From Oryzobacter telluris (GTDB lineage Bacteria; Actinomycetota; Actinomycetes; Actinomycetales; Dermatophilaceae): DNA of 64,000 bases. Of this stretch, positions 29,841 through 37,700 are shown piece by piece (positions within the stretch are counted from its first letter, which is position 1; each line of letters starts with the position of its first letter). The translations under genes were made by a program, and so were the position numbers. The notes beneath the pieces were generated by a model, which worked only from the letters and a program-made list of their open reading frames with translations, had not been told where the DNA came from and made no database searches. The stretch lies in NCBI RefSeq assembly GCF_043099285.1, contig NZ_CP170723.1, positions 186,001 to 250,000 on the forward strand, read 5' to 3'.

Positions 29841-30743
29841 ATGGGTCACGGGCACGGACACGTCGAGGCGCACGCCGGGGGGCGGCACCGCTGGCGCCTG
29901 GCGGTCGCCTTCGTCCTCGTCGCCGGGTTCTTCGGGGTCGAGCTCGTGGCGGGCCTGGTGTCCGGGTCGCTGGCGCTGCTGTCGGACGCGGGTCACATGG
30001 CCGCCGACGTCGCCACCCTCGGCGCCGCCCTGGTGGCCACGCGGATCGCGACCAGACCAGACCCCACGGGCCGCCGCACCTTCGGCTCGTACCGCGCCGA
30101 GGTGTTCGCCTCCGGGTTGGCCGTGCTCCTGATGCTGGGGGTGTCGGTCTACATCGTCGTCGAGGCCGTCGGCCGGATGGGGGCCCGGCCCGACGTCGCC
30201 TCGGGGACGATGCTGCTCGTCGGCGGGCTCGGGCTGGTGGTCAACCTCGCGGCGCTGCTGCTCCTGCGCGGCGGAGCGGGCGAGAGCCTCAACGTCAGGG
30301 GCGCCTACCTGGAGGTCGTCGCCGACACGCTCGGCTCGGTGGGCGTCGTCGTCGCGGCCCTGCTCGTCGCCGGCACGGGGAACGCGGTGTGGGACACCGT
30401 GGTCGCGCTCGCCATCGCCGTGTTCGTGGCGGTGCGGGCCGTGATGCTGGGGCGCGAGGTGGTGGCGGTCCTCGGGCAGCACGCGCCGCACGGGATCGAG
30501 CCGACCGAGCTGGTCACCGCCCTCACCGGCGTCGACGGTGTGACCGACGTGCACGACCTCCACGTGTGGACCCTGACGTCGGGGATGAACGTGGCGACCG
30601 TGCACCTGGTCGCCGGTGGTGAGGCCGCGGCCGACGTCCTCGCCGTCTCCACCGAGCTGCTGCGCGAGCGGTTCGGCATCGCGCACGCGACGATCCAGGT
30701 CGAGTCGCGCGACCAGGCGCACTGCTCCGGCGCCGACTGGTAG
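29841..30743 (+). CDS. Cation diffusion facilitator (CDF) metal efflux transporter
   Basis: 300 residues. A histidine-rich start (MGHGHGHVEAHAGGRHR) leads into six membrane helices. LLSDAGHMAADV is the CDF signature, with the paired HxxxD metal site (His, Asp); the second site appears as GAYLEVVADTLGSVGVV. The cytoplasmic C-terminal domain carries VTDVHDLHVWTLTSGMNVATVHL and ends with HATIQVES. It exports zinc, cobalt or a similar ion in exchange for protons. The specific metal is uncertain. ATG 29841 follows GAGAGG; a -10-like TACGCT at 29808-29813 would give a short leader. Confidence 0.92.
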   Translation: MGHGHGHVEAHAGGRHRWRLAVAFVLVAGFFGVELVAGLVSGSLALLSDAGHMAADVATLGAALVATRIATRPDPTGRRTFGSYRAEVFASGLAVLLMLGVSVYIVVEAVGRMGARPDVASGTMLLVGGLGLVVNLAALLLLRGGAGESLNVRGAYLEVVADTLGSVGVVVAALLVAGTGNAVWDTVVALAIAVFVAVRAVMLGREVVAVLGQHAPHGIEPTELVTALTGVDGVTDVHDLHVWTLTSGMNVATVHLVAGGEAAADVLAVSTELLRERFGIAHATIQVESRDQAHCSGADW

Positions 30744-30759
30744 ACGCCTGCGTCGGGAC

Positions 30760-31137
30760 TCAGGGCCAGCCGGTGCCGTTTCCCGGGCCGGGCGCCGCGG
30801 CCTCGAGGAGGCGGCACTCCTCGAGCGCCCGCCGCGCCACGAGGGCCTCGCGGTCGGCCTCCGTGCCGAGGGCGGCGCGGGCCTCGTCGGTGAGGCGGCG
30901 CACGACCTCGTACGTGGCGCCGGACAGGCCCATGTGCTGGTAGTCGAACCCCTGGTCCGGCGCGGCGCGCAGGGTCTCGCCGACCCAGTAGGTCACCTGG
31001 CGGGTGCAGGCCCGCACCGGGTCCGGGCTCGCGGAGGGCGAGGCCGTGGCGGGGGCGGTGGCCGCGTCCTCGGAGGAGGGCGCGGCGCATCCCCCGACGA
31101 GGGCGACGAGGGCGGCGGCAGTGGCGAGGGTCCTCAC
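30760..31137 (-). CDS. Small lipoprotein of unknown function
   Basis: 125 residues from GTG 31137, chosen because it begins a textbook lipoprotein signal (VRTLATAAALVALVGGC) with the lipobox cysteine followed by AAPSS. A Ser/Ala/Pro linker and a short helical domain of about 80 residues follow (CTRQVTYWVGETLRAAPDQGFDYQHMGL, then DEARAALGTEADREALVARRALEECRLL) with two cysteines. I do not recognise the family. It converges on the CDF gene, 16 nt apart, and has no clear Shine-Dalgarno sequence. Confidence 0.65.
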   Translation of the reverse strand: MRTLATAAALVALVGGCAAPSSEDAATAPATASPSASPDPVRACTRQVTYWVGETLRAAPDQGFDYQHMGLSGATYEVVRRLTDEARAALGTEADREALVARRALEECRLLEAAAPGPGNGTGWP

Positions 31138-31186
31138 ACCAGGTGAACGCACCGGACCCGCTCGGAGGTTGGGTCCCAGACGGACT

Positions 31187-31250
31187 CCGGGCACCGAACC
31201 TCGCTCACGCCGCCCGAGATCGGGCGCCCGCACCGAGGTTCGGTGCCCGG
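31187..31250. repeat. Palindromic intergenic repeat, family E copy 1
   Basis: Perfect 17-nt arms CCGGGCACCGAACCTCG (31187-31203) and its complement (31234-31250) enclose a centre containing CGCCGCCCGAGATCGGG. The same arms and centre recur at 37550-37613. It lies between divergent genes. Confidence 0.85.
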
Positions 31251-31315
31251 ACGCAGGCCGCCGAGGGGTGGACGGGGCCGCCAGCGCGAGCACCCCCCTC
31301 GTAGCGTTGCCCACC

Positions 31316-31387
31316 ATGCGGGCAGGGCGAGACGCCCGATCGCTCCCTCCGATAACGTCAACTAACCGTTATCCCAACGAGGAGTGA
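31316..31387 (+). CDS. Possible leader peptide ahead of the peroxiredoxin gene
   Basis: A 23-codon frame from ATG 31316 ends at 31387, only 4 nt before the peroxiredoxin GTG. A -10-like TAGCGT (31302-31307) lies 8 nt upstream, which would allow leaderless translation. The inverted repeat at 31351-31373 lies inside it. Codon bias is unremarkable, so this is a weak call. Confidence 0.3.
   Translation: MRAGRDARSLPPITSTNRYPNEE
31351..31373. promoter_or_regulatory. Inverted repeat upstream of the peroxiredoxin gene
   Basis: GATAACG and CGTTATC are perfect 7-nt arms with a 9-nt spacer, in an unusually AT-rich patch 19 nt before GTG 31392. It could be an operator for a redox regulator or overlap the -10 region. 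I cannot name the regulator. Confidence 0.5.
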
Positions 31388-31391
31388 TCCT

Positions 31392-32021
31392 GTGAGCATC
31401 CGTCTCGGCGACACCGCGCCCGACTTCACCGCCGACACGACCGCCGGCCCCATCACCTTCCACGAGTGGAAGGACGGCGCCTGGGCCGTCCTGTTCTCCC
31501 ACCCCGCGGACTTCACGCCCGTCTGCACCACCGAGCTCGGCCGCACCGCCGCGCTGTCCGGTGAGTTCGCGGCGCGCAACGCCAAGCCGATCGCGGTCTC
31601 CGTCGACTCGGTCGAGGACCACGCCCGCTGGATCCCGGACATCGCGGAGGTCGGCGGCACCCCCGTCGAGTTCCCCATCGTCGGCGACCAGGACCGCTCG
31701 GTCTCGCAGGCCTACGACATGATCCACCCCAACGCCGGCGACACCTCCACGGTGCGCTCGGTCTTCCTCATCGACCCGTCGAACAAGGTGCGCCTCACCA
31801 TCACCTACCCGAAGTCGGTGGGCCGCAACTTCTCCGAGATCCTCCGCGCCCTCGACGCCCTCCAGGCCACCGACGGTGCACCGATCTCCACCCCGGCCGA
31901 GTGGGTCCCGGGCGAGCGCGTCATCGTCGCCCCGACCGTCTCGACCGAGGACGCGCGCGAGCGCTTCAAGAACGTCGACGAGGTGAAGCCCTACCTGCGC
32001 TTCGCCGACGCGCCGGCCTGA
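31392..32021 (+). CDS. 1-Cys (Prx6-type) peroxiredoxin
   Basis: 209 residues. The peroxidatic motif is FSHPADFTPVCTTEL with Cys45, and the Prx6-type C-terminal domain continues through YPKSVGRNFSEILRALDALQ. No second conserved cysteine is present, so reduction would depend on an external thiol. It reduces hydrogen peroxide, organic hydroperoxides or peroxynitrite in the cytoplasm. GTG 31392 is preceded by GAGGAG. A terminator-like stem follows the gene. Confidence 0.93.
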   Translation: MSIRLGDTAPDFTADTTAGPITFHEWKDGAWAVLFSHPADFTPVCTTELGRTAALSGEFAARNAKPIAVSVDSVEDHARWIPDIAEVGGTPVEFPIVGDQDRSVSQAYDMIHPNAGDTSTVRSVFLIDPSNKVRLTITYPKSVGRNFSEILRALDALQATDGAPISTPAEWVPGERVIVAPTVSTEDARERFKNVDEVKPYLRFADAPA

Positions 32022-32051
32022 CCGGCCGGTAGACCGGGCAGACACCCAAGG

Positions 32052-32092
32052 AGCCGGTCGCCGCGTCGCCCTCCGGGGCGCGGCGGCCGGCT
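32052..32092. terminator. Terminator-like stem-loop between convergent genes
   Basis: The 14-nt arms AGCCGGTCGCCGCG (32052-32065) and CGCGGCGGCCGGCT (32079-32092) pair throughout except one position, around a 13-nt loop. It serves the peroxiredoxin and phosphoesterase 3' ends. Confidence 0.6.
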
Positions 32093-32122
32093 TCGTCGGT
32101 CCCCGGACGGTGGGGCCGCGCG

Positions 32123-32638
32123 TCAGGTGCGGGGCGGGAGGCGGTGGAGGACGACGTCCTCGACCGCACCGTCGGCCAGCCGCAGGGTGACGTAGGTGCA
32201 GTGGGGCTCGCGCCGCCGGTCGGTGGGCGAGCCGGGGTTGAGCAGGCGCAGCCCCTCGTGGGCGGTGTCCCACGGGATGTGGCTGTGCCCGAAGACGAGC
32301 AGGTCGGTGTCGGGGTACTCGGCGCGCATCCGCTCGTCGCGCCCCTGCTTGGCGCCGGTCTCGTGGACGACGGCCAGCCGCACGCTTTCCACGGTCTCGC
32401 GGGCGACCTCGGGGAGGCGCTCGCGGAAGGCCGGGCCGTCGTTGTTGCCCCAGCAGGCGAGCAGGCGGCGGCTGCGGGCCTCGAGCCGGTCGAGCAGGTG
32501 GACGTCGACCCAGTCGCCGGCGTGGACGACGAGGTCCGCGCGCTCGACCTCCTCCCACACCGCGGCGGGCAGGTCGCGGGCGCGCAGGGGCACGTGGGTG
32601 TCGGAGATGACGAGGACGCTCGTGCCGTCGCTGCTCAT
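32123..32638 (-). CDS. YfcE/MJ0936-type metallophosphoesterase
   Basis: 171 residues with all calcineurin-like metal motifs in order: ISDTHVP (DxH), HAGDW (GDxx), WGNNDG (GNxD) and, near the end, GHSHIP (GHxH). The small size and lack of extra domains fit the YfcE group of dinuclear-metal phosphodiesterases, whose natural substrates are mostly unknown. ATG 32638. It lies 56 nt downstream of the acetyltransferase on the same strand, possibly cotranscribed. Confidence 0.88.
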   Translation of the reverse strand: MSSDGTSVLVISDTHVPLRARDLPAAVWEEVERADLVVHAGDWVDVHLLDRLEARSRRLLACWGNNDGPAFRERLPEVARETVESVRLAVVHETGAKQGRDERMRAEYPDTDLLVFGHSHIPWDTAHEGLRLLNPGSPTDRRREPHCTYVTLRLADGAVEDVVLHRLPPRT

Positions 32639-32694
32639 GCGCTCCACCCTCGCACGGGGGATCCGCCCGGTGGCACGGGACGACCCGCGCCCGG

Positions 32695-33015
32695 TCAGTC
32701 GGCCGCGGGCCGCGGAGCCGCGCCGTAGACGAGCGGGATGTAGTCGGGGTGCCGCCCGATCCACGCCTTGATGAAGGGGCACAGCGGCATCACCTGGTGG
32801 GTGCCCTCGGCGCGGACCTCGTCGAGCGCGTGCCGGGCCAACGCGCCGCCGACACCCCTGCCCTCGAACGCCGGGTCGACCTCGGTGTGCGTGAACACCA
32901 CCAGCTCGTGCGTGCGGTGGAAGGCCGCGAACCCGGCGAGCTCGCCGTCAACCCGTGCCTCCCAGCGGTTCTCGTCCTCGTTCAGCGTCACGACGACACT
33001 GGCGTCACCGGCCAT
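32695..33015 (-). CDS. GNAT-like N-acetyltransferase (YjdJ/GCN5-related, short form)
   Basis: 106 residues. The acetyl-CoA loop reads VDPAFEGRGVGGALARHAL, and the short C-terminal half PLCPFIKAWIGRHPDYIPLV is typical of the small GNAT-like DUF (COG2388) group. ATG 33015 follows AGGAGGTGGTCGC. The substrate is unknown. It is probably cotranscribed with the phosphoesterase. Confidence 0.85.
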   Translation of the reverse strand: MAGDASVVVTLNEDENRWEARVDGELAGFAAFHRTHELVVFTHTEVDPAFEGRGVGGALARHALDEVRAEGTHQVMPLCPFIKAWIGRHPDYIPLVYGAAPRPAAD

Positions 33016-33135
33016 GCGACCACCTCCTGGACCCAGCCTCTCACCCGAGCGAGGTCCCGGCCGGGGTGGTCTCGGGGTCCGGTGGGGGCGAATCCCCATC
33101 GGCGGGAACAGGACCGCCGCCTACAGTGGTGAGGC

Positions 33136-34848
33136 GTGACCCTCGCCTTCGTCGACTCGGCCACCGCGCGCGTGCGGGCGAGCACGTGGCTGCCCGTCCT
33201 GGGGCGCGCGGAGCACGTCTTCGACCGGGCCCTGAGCGGGGTGGGGCTCACCTGCGCGACCTGGGCGTTCGCCGCCTCGCTGGTCCCCTCGCTGCTGCCG
33301 CGCGCGGGCTGGCTGCAGGGTGTCGTCTCGGGGGTCACCGTGGCGGTGGGGTACGGGTTCGGCGCAGGCGCCCACGCCCTCTGGGACTATCTCGGCATCC
33401 CGGGCCTGCGCGGCCGGGTGCGCACCGTCCTCATCACCGTCCTCGTCGGGCTGGGACTGCTCGGCGCCGTCCTCAACGCGTGGCGGCTCGTGGGCTGGCA
33501 GAACGACATCCGCCGCACCTTCGGGATGGAGCCGACGTCGCCGACGATCTGGCCGGTCATCGTCGTCGTCACCCTGCTGCTGTCCACGGCGCTGCTCTTC
33601 CTGGGCCGGGGCATCCGGCTGCTCGCGCGCCGCACCGTCCGTTCACTGGCCCGCCGCCTTCCGCCGCGGCTCTCCCTCGTGCTCGGGATCCTGCTGCTCG
33701 TCACGGTGTTCTGGGGGCTGTGGACCGGCGTCATCGTCCGCGGATTCTTCGCCGGGGCCAACGCGACCTTCGCGCCGCAGGACACCATCGGGACCTACAG
33801 CACCGCGCGCCCCTCGGTCCCGGAGCGCTCGGGGACGGCCGGGTCACTGGCGAGGTGGGAGGGCCTGGGGCGCTACGGACGGGTGTTCGTGCGGGGTGGG
33901 CCCACGGTGGCGCAGCTCGAGGAGGTCAACGGGGTCGGGGCCAAGCAGCCGATCCGGGTCTTCGCCGGGCTGCAGTCCGCCCCGACCGTCCAGGGGCGCG
34001 CCGACCTCATCCTCGCCGAGCTGAAGCGGACCGGTGCCTTCGACCGCAAGGTGCTCGTCATCGCCACCACCACCGGGATGGGGCTGCTCGACCGGCACGC
34101 CACCAACTCCCTCGAGTACGCGTGGAACGGTGACACCGCCATCGCCGGCGTGCAGTACTCGTACCTGCCGAGCTGGATCTCGCTGCTCGCCGACCAGGAG
34201 GCGGTCGTCGAGTCCTCGCGCGTGGTCTTCGAGACGGTCCGCGACTACTGGGCCACCCTGCCCGCCACCCAGCGCCCGCGGCTCTACCTCTACGGGCTGT
34301 CCCTCGGGGCGAAGGGCGTCGAGGGCGTCCTGTCGTCGGTGAACATCCTCAACGCCTCGGTCGACGGCGCCCTGATGGTGGGGCCACCGTTCGTCAACGA
34401 CCTCCACGCCCGCCTCGTCGCCGGCCGCGACCCGGGGTCGAGCGCGACCCTGCCGGTCTACGAGGGCGGCCGGACCGTGCGCTTCATGGACGAGCACGGC
34501 GCCCCGCAGCAGACGCCCGGGCCGTGGGGGCCGACGCGGGTCGTCTACCTCCAGCACGCCTCCGACCCCGTGAGCTTCTTCTCCACCGACCTCGCCTTCG
34601 AGCGGCCGTCGTGGCTGGCCGACGACGAGCGCGGCCCGGACGTCTCCGAGCGGATGGGGTGGTTCCCCGTCGTGACGATGTGGCAGGTCCTGCTCGACAT
34701 GCCCGGCGCCGGAGCCGTGCCCGACGGCTACGGCCACCAGTACTCGTACGAGTCGAACCTGCGCGCCTGGGCCGCCGTCACCGAGCCGCCGAACTGGACC
34801 CCGGAGCGTCAGGCGGCCATCCTCGCCGCGCTGAACCGCCGCGGCTGA
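33136..34848 (+). CDS. Membrane-anchored alpha/beta hydrolase (Abhydrolase_9 family)
   Basis: 570 residues. The N-terminal half has about four membrane helices (about 35-55, 62-82, 95-115, 135-155) plus one near 185, matching Abhydrolase_9_N. The C-terminal half is the hydrolase domain, with the nucleophile elbow GLSLGAKG (Ser389) and the late conserved YGHQYS histidine. Members form a bacterial, mostly actinobacterial group of unknown ester or lipid substrate. GTG 33136 is 8 nt after TACAGT, so probably leaderless. Confidence 0.85.
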   Translation: MTLAFVDSATARVRASTWLPVLGRAEHVFDRALSGVGLTCATWAFAASLVPSLLPRAGWLQGVVSGVTVAVGYGFGAGAHALWDYLGIPGLRGRVRTVLITVLVGLGLLGAVLNAWRLVGWQNDIRRTFGMEPTSPTIWPVIVVVTLLLSTALLFLGRGIRLLARRTVRSLARRLPPRLSLVLGILLLVTVFWGLWTGVIVRGFFAGANATFAPQDTIGTYSTARPSVPERSGTAGSLARWEGLGRYGRVFVRGGPTVAQLEEVNGVGAKQPIRVFAGLQSAPTVQGRADLILAELKRTGAFDRKVLVIATTTGMGLLDRHATNSLEYAWNGDTAIAGVQYSYLPSWISLLADQEAVVESSRVVFETVRDYWATLPATQRPRLYLYGLSLGAKGVEGVLSSVNILNASVDGALMVGPPFVNDLHARLVAGRDPGSSATLPVYEGGRTVRFMDEHGAPQQTPGPWGPTRVVYLQHASDPVSFFSTDLAFERPSWLADDERGPDVSERMGWFPVVTMWQVLLDMPGAGAVPDGYGHQYSYESNLRAWAAVTEPPNWTPERQAAILAALNRRG

Positions 34849-34861
34849 CGGGGGCGGGCCC

Positions 34862-36022
34862 TCAGTCGGGCGGGATCGCGGGCGGCGCGGCCGGCGGCGC
34901 CGCCGGGAAGCCCTCGACGTCGACGTGCCGGGCGATGGTCGCGGTGGCCCGGCGGCCGAGGCCCGCCGGGACGTCGCCGACGAGGTCGTCGAGGAAGGCG
35001 TACCGCCGCCGCAACGACCGGTGGTAGGAGTCGTCGACGGTGGCGACCCGCTGGTGCTTCCACCAGTCGGCGATGTCGCCCCACCCCGGCGCCGCCAGGG
35101 ACCCCCCGAAGTGCTGGACCGCCAGGGCCGAGGACAGCGCCGCCAGCGAGAGTCGCTGCTGCAGGGGCCAGCCCGCGAGGGTGCCCACCACCACGGCCGC
35201 ACCGAAGACGTCGCCGGCCCCGGTGGGGTCGAGCGCCGTGACCCGCAGCGCCGGGACCGAGGCCTCCTCCCCGGTGGAGGAGTCGATGGCGAGCGCCCCC
35301 TCCTCGCCGTTGGTCACCACGGCCAGGGGCACGAGGTCGGCGAGGGCGTAGAGGGCGTCGCTCGGGGACGAGGTGCGCGTGTAGGCCATCGCCTCCACGG
35401 CGTTGGGCAGGAACGCGTCGCAGACGGCGAGCTGGTCGAGGACCTCGCGCGGCCACGTGTCGGACGGGTCCCAGCCGACGTCGGCGAAGACCAGCGCCCC
35501 TGCGTCCCTGGCCTTCTCGACCCAGGTGGGGGCGTCGGTGCCGATGAGCGGCCGGTCGGGGGCGAGCTCGGCCATCACCGCCCGGGCGCGGGGTGGGTCG
35601 CCGATGAGGTCGGTCGGCCCGACGGGCGGTGGGTGCCCGTGGCTGACCATCCAGCGGTCGCGGGCCATCGCCATCGAGACGGTGACCGGGGAGTGCCACC
35701 CGTCGAACCGGCGCGACCGGCTGAGGTCGACGTGCTCCTCCTCGGCGAGGGTGTCCCAGCAGAAGTCCCCGTACGCGTCGTCGCCGAAGGCGGCGGCGAG
35801 CGAGGTCCGCAGCCCGAGCCGCCGGGCGGCGACGGCGAGGTTGGCGATGCCGCCCGGGCACGAGCCCATCCCCTCGGCCCAGACCTCCTGGCCACCGTCG
35901 GGCAGACGCTGCAGCCCGGTCATGATGATGTCGAGGAAGACCGTCCCCCAGACGAAGACGTCGACCTCGGGGTCGCCGTCGCGTCGCAGGGCAGCGAGCG
36001 GGTCGAAGGTCTGGCTGGTCAC
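34862..36022 (-). CDS. PfkB-family carbohydrate kinase
   Basis: 386 residues. The N-terminal motif GSCPGGIANLAVAARRLG binds sugar, and the C-terminal signature DPTGAGDVFGAA holds the catalytic base Asp271. The tail after about residue 330 is longer than usual and ends in a Pro/Ala run. GTG 36022 has AGGGAGG 8 nt upstream; GTG 36031 overlaps that ribosome site. It phosphorylates a sugar or nucleoside, identity unknown. It is divergent from the GH4 glycosidase, which may release or use the same sugar. Confidence 0.88.
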   Translation of the reverse strand: MTSQTFDPLAALRRDGDPEVDVFVWGTVFLDIIMTGLQRLPDGGQEVWAEGMGSCPGGIANLAVAARRLGLRTSLAAAFGDDAYGDFCWDTLAEEEHVDLSRSRRFDGWHSPVTVSMAMARDRWMVSHGHPPPVGPTDLIGDPPRARAVMAELAPDRPLIGTDAPTWVEKARDAGALVFADVGWDPSDTWPREVLDQLAVCDAFLPNAVEAMAYTRTSSPSDALYALADLVPLAVVTNGEEGALAIDSSTGEEASVPALRVTALDPTGAGDVFGAAVVVGTLAGWPLQQRLSLAALSSALAVQHFGGSLAAPGWGDIADWWKHQRVATVDDSYHRSLRRRYAFLDDLVGDVPAGLGRRATATIARHVDVEGFPAAPPAAPPAIPPD

Positions 36023-36154
36023 CGGTCGCACCTCCCTTCGTCGGGGCTGGGGGTCAAGGATGCCCGTCGGCGACCCACCGCGTCATCCACCTCGGGGTGG
36101 ACCGGCCGGTGTGGCGGGTGGCTCGGCCCGGGCGTGGCCCCGGAGCTCCGGGGC

Positions 36155-36166
36155 TACGCTGCGGCC
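36155..36166 (+). promoter_or_regulatory. Leaderless promoter ahead of the GH4 leader ORF
   Basis: TACGCT (36155-36160) is 6 nt before ATG 36167, the same hexamer and spacing as before the AAA ATPase at 21669. Confidence 0.55.
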
Positions 36167-36205
36167 ATGGCGGCGGGCCGGGCGAACGGTGGTGACCTCC
36201 GATGA
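36167..36205 (+). CDS. 12-codon leaderless leader ORF coupled to the GH4 gene
   Basis: ATG 36167 opens MAAGRANGGDLR and its TGA (36203-36205) overlaps the GH4 ATG (36202-36204) as ATGA. A good -10 hexamer sits 6 nt upstream, and no convincing Shine-Dalgarno sequence precedes the GH4 ATG. Ribosomes terminating here could restart on GH4. The peptide itself shows no family. Confidence 0.5.
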   Translation: MAAGRANGGDLR

Positions 36206-37539
36206 GGCTGGCCCTCCTCGGGGGAGGCGGCTTCCGGACCCCCCTGGTGTACGGCGCGCTGCTCGCCGACACCCACGAGCGCCGGGTCGACGAGGTGTGG
36301 CTCCACGACCTCGACGAAGGCCGGCTGGCCTCCATCCGGCGGGTCCTCGACGTGATGGCGGCGCGCTACCCCGACCCGCCACGGGTCCACACCACGACGT
36401 CGCTCGACGAGGCCCTGGCCGGCGCGGACTTCGTCTTCAGCGCGATCCGGGTGGGCGGGCTCGAGGGCCGGACCGCCGACGAGCGGGTCGCGCTCGACCT
36501 CGGGCTCCTCGGCCAGGAGACCACCGGGCCGGGCGGGCTGTCGTACGGGCTGCGCACCGTGCCGGTCGCGGTGCGCGTGGCCGAGCGGGTCGCGGCGCTG
36601 GCCCCGGATGCCTGGGTCATCAACTTCACCAACCCCGCCGGGATGATCACCGAGGCGATGCAGGCCGTGCTCGGCGACCGGGTCGTCGGCATCTGCGACA
36701 GCCCGATCGGGTTGGCGCGCAGGGCTGCTGCCACGCTCGGGCTGGATCCGGCGGCGACCATGGTGGACTACGTCGGGCTCAACCACCTCGGCTGGCTGCG
36801 CGGCCTGCACCACGAGGGGCGTGACGTCCTCCCCGACCTGCTCGCCGACGACACCCTCCTCGGCTCGATGGAGGAGGGGCACCTCTTCGGGCTCGAGTGG
36901 GTCCGCACCCTGGGCATGGTCCCCAACGAGTATCTCTACTACTACGACTTCACCCGCGACGCGGTCCGCTCCATCACGGCGGCGCGACAGACCCGGGGTG
37001 AGTACCTCCTGGAGCAGCAGCGCGACTTCTACGCGCGGCTCGCGGGGGCCGAGGACGCGCATGCCGAGTGGGACCGGGTTCGGTTGCAGCGCAACGCCAC
37101 CTACATGGCCGAGGCCCGTGGTGACGACGAGGAGCGCGGCGAGGACGAGGTGCAGGGCGGCGGGTACGAGGAGGTGGCGCTCGCCATCATGGCGGCCATC
37201 TCGCGGGGGGAGCCGGCCTCCCTCATCCTCGACGTGCGCAACGACGGGACGGTGGCCGGGCTGCCGGACGACGCCGTGGTCGAGGTGCCGTGCGAGGTCG
37301 ACGGTGCCGGGCCGCGACCCCTGCCCGTCGCGCCGTTCCTGGGGCAGCCGCTGGGGCTGGTTCAGCAGGTCAAGGCGGTGGAGCGGCTCGTCATCGAGGC
37401 GGCGCTCACCGGGTCCGAGCGGGTCGCGGTGCAGGCGTTCGCGCTCCATCCGCTCGTGGACTCGGTGACGGTGGCGCGCGAGCTGCTGGCCGGGTACCGC
37501 GCCCGGATCCCCGAGGTCGACGCCCTCTTCCGTCGCTGA
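36202..37539 (+). CDS. GH4 family glycosidase (6-phospho-beta-glucosidase-like)
   Basis: 445 residues. The NAD-binding start is LALLGGGGFRTP. NFTNPAG follows, and the metal ligands are predicted as Cys165 in ICDSP and His195 in GLNHLGW. GH4 enzymes use NAD+ and Mn2+ in an oxidation-elimination mechanism and often act on 6-phospho-glycosides. No PTS gene is in the window, so the phosphorylated substrate would come from elsewhere or from the adjacent PfkB kinase. Its start overlaps the leader ORF at 36167-36205. A family E palindrome follows the stop. Confidence 0.9.
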   Translation: MRLALLGGGGFRTPLVYGALLADTHERRVDEVWLHDLDEGRLASIRRVLDVMAARYPDPPRVHTTTSLDEALAGADFVFSAIRVGGLEGRTADERVALDLGLLGQETTGPGGLSYGLRTVPVAVRVAERVAALAPDAWVINFTNPAGMITEAMQAVLGDRVVGICDSPIGLARRAAATLGLDPAATMVDYVGLNHLGWLRGLHHEGRDVLPDLLADDTLLGSMEEGHLFGLEWVRTLGMVPNEYLYYYDFTRDAVRSITAARQTRGEYLLEQQRDFYARLAGAEDAHAEWDRVRLQRNATYMAEARGDDEERGEDEVQGGGYEEVALAIMAAISRGEPASLILDVRNDGTVAGLPDDAVVEVPCEVDGAGPRPLPVAPFLGQPLGLVQQVKAVERLVIEAALTGSERVAVQAFALHPLVDSVTVARELLAGYRARIPEVDALFRR

Positions 37540-37549
37540 CCCCACGGGG

Positions 37550-37613
37550 CCCGGCACCGAACCTCCGGTTCGCCGCCCGACATCGGGTGCCACGACGGAG
37601 GTTCGGCGCCGGG
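37550..37613. repeat. Palindromic intergenic repeat, family E copy 2
   Basis: Eighteen-nt arms (37550-37567, 37596-37613) match at 17 positions and share GGCACCGAACCTC with copy 1. The centre CGCCGCCCGACATCGGG differs from copy 1 by one base. It lies between two tandem genes. Confidence 0.85.
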
Positions 37614-37687
37614 ACCGCCCGCGCGTACGTCGGTGGGCGCAGCGGCGGGTACTCCCGGTGAGGGTCGTGGGCGGCGGCCGCGCGGGC

Positions 37688-37700
37688 TACCGTCGTCGCC
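37688..37700 (+). promoter_or_regulatory. Leaderless promoter of the sensor kinase
   Basis: TACCGT (37688-37693) is 7 nt before ATG 37701, with no ribosome-binding sequence. Confidence 0.5.
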
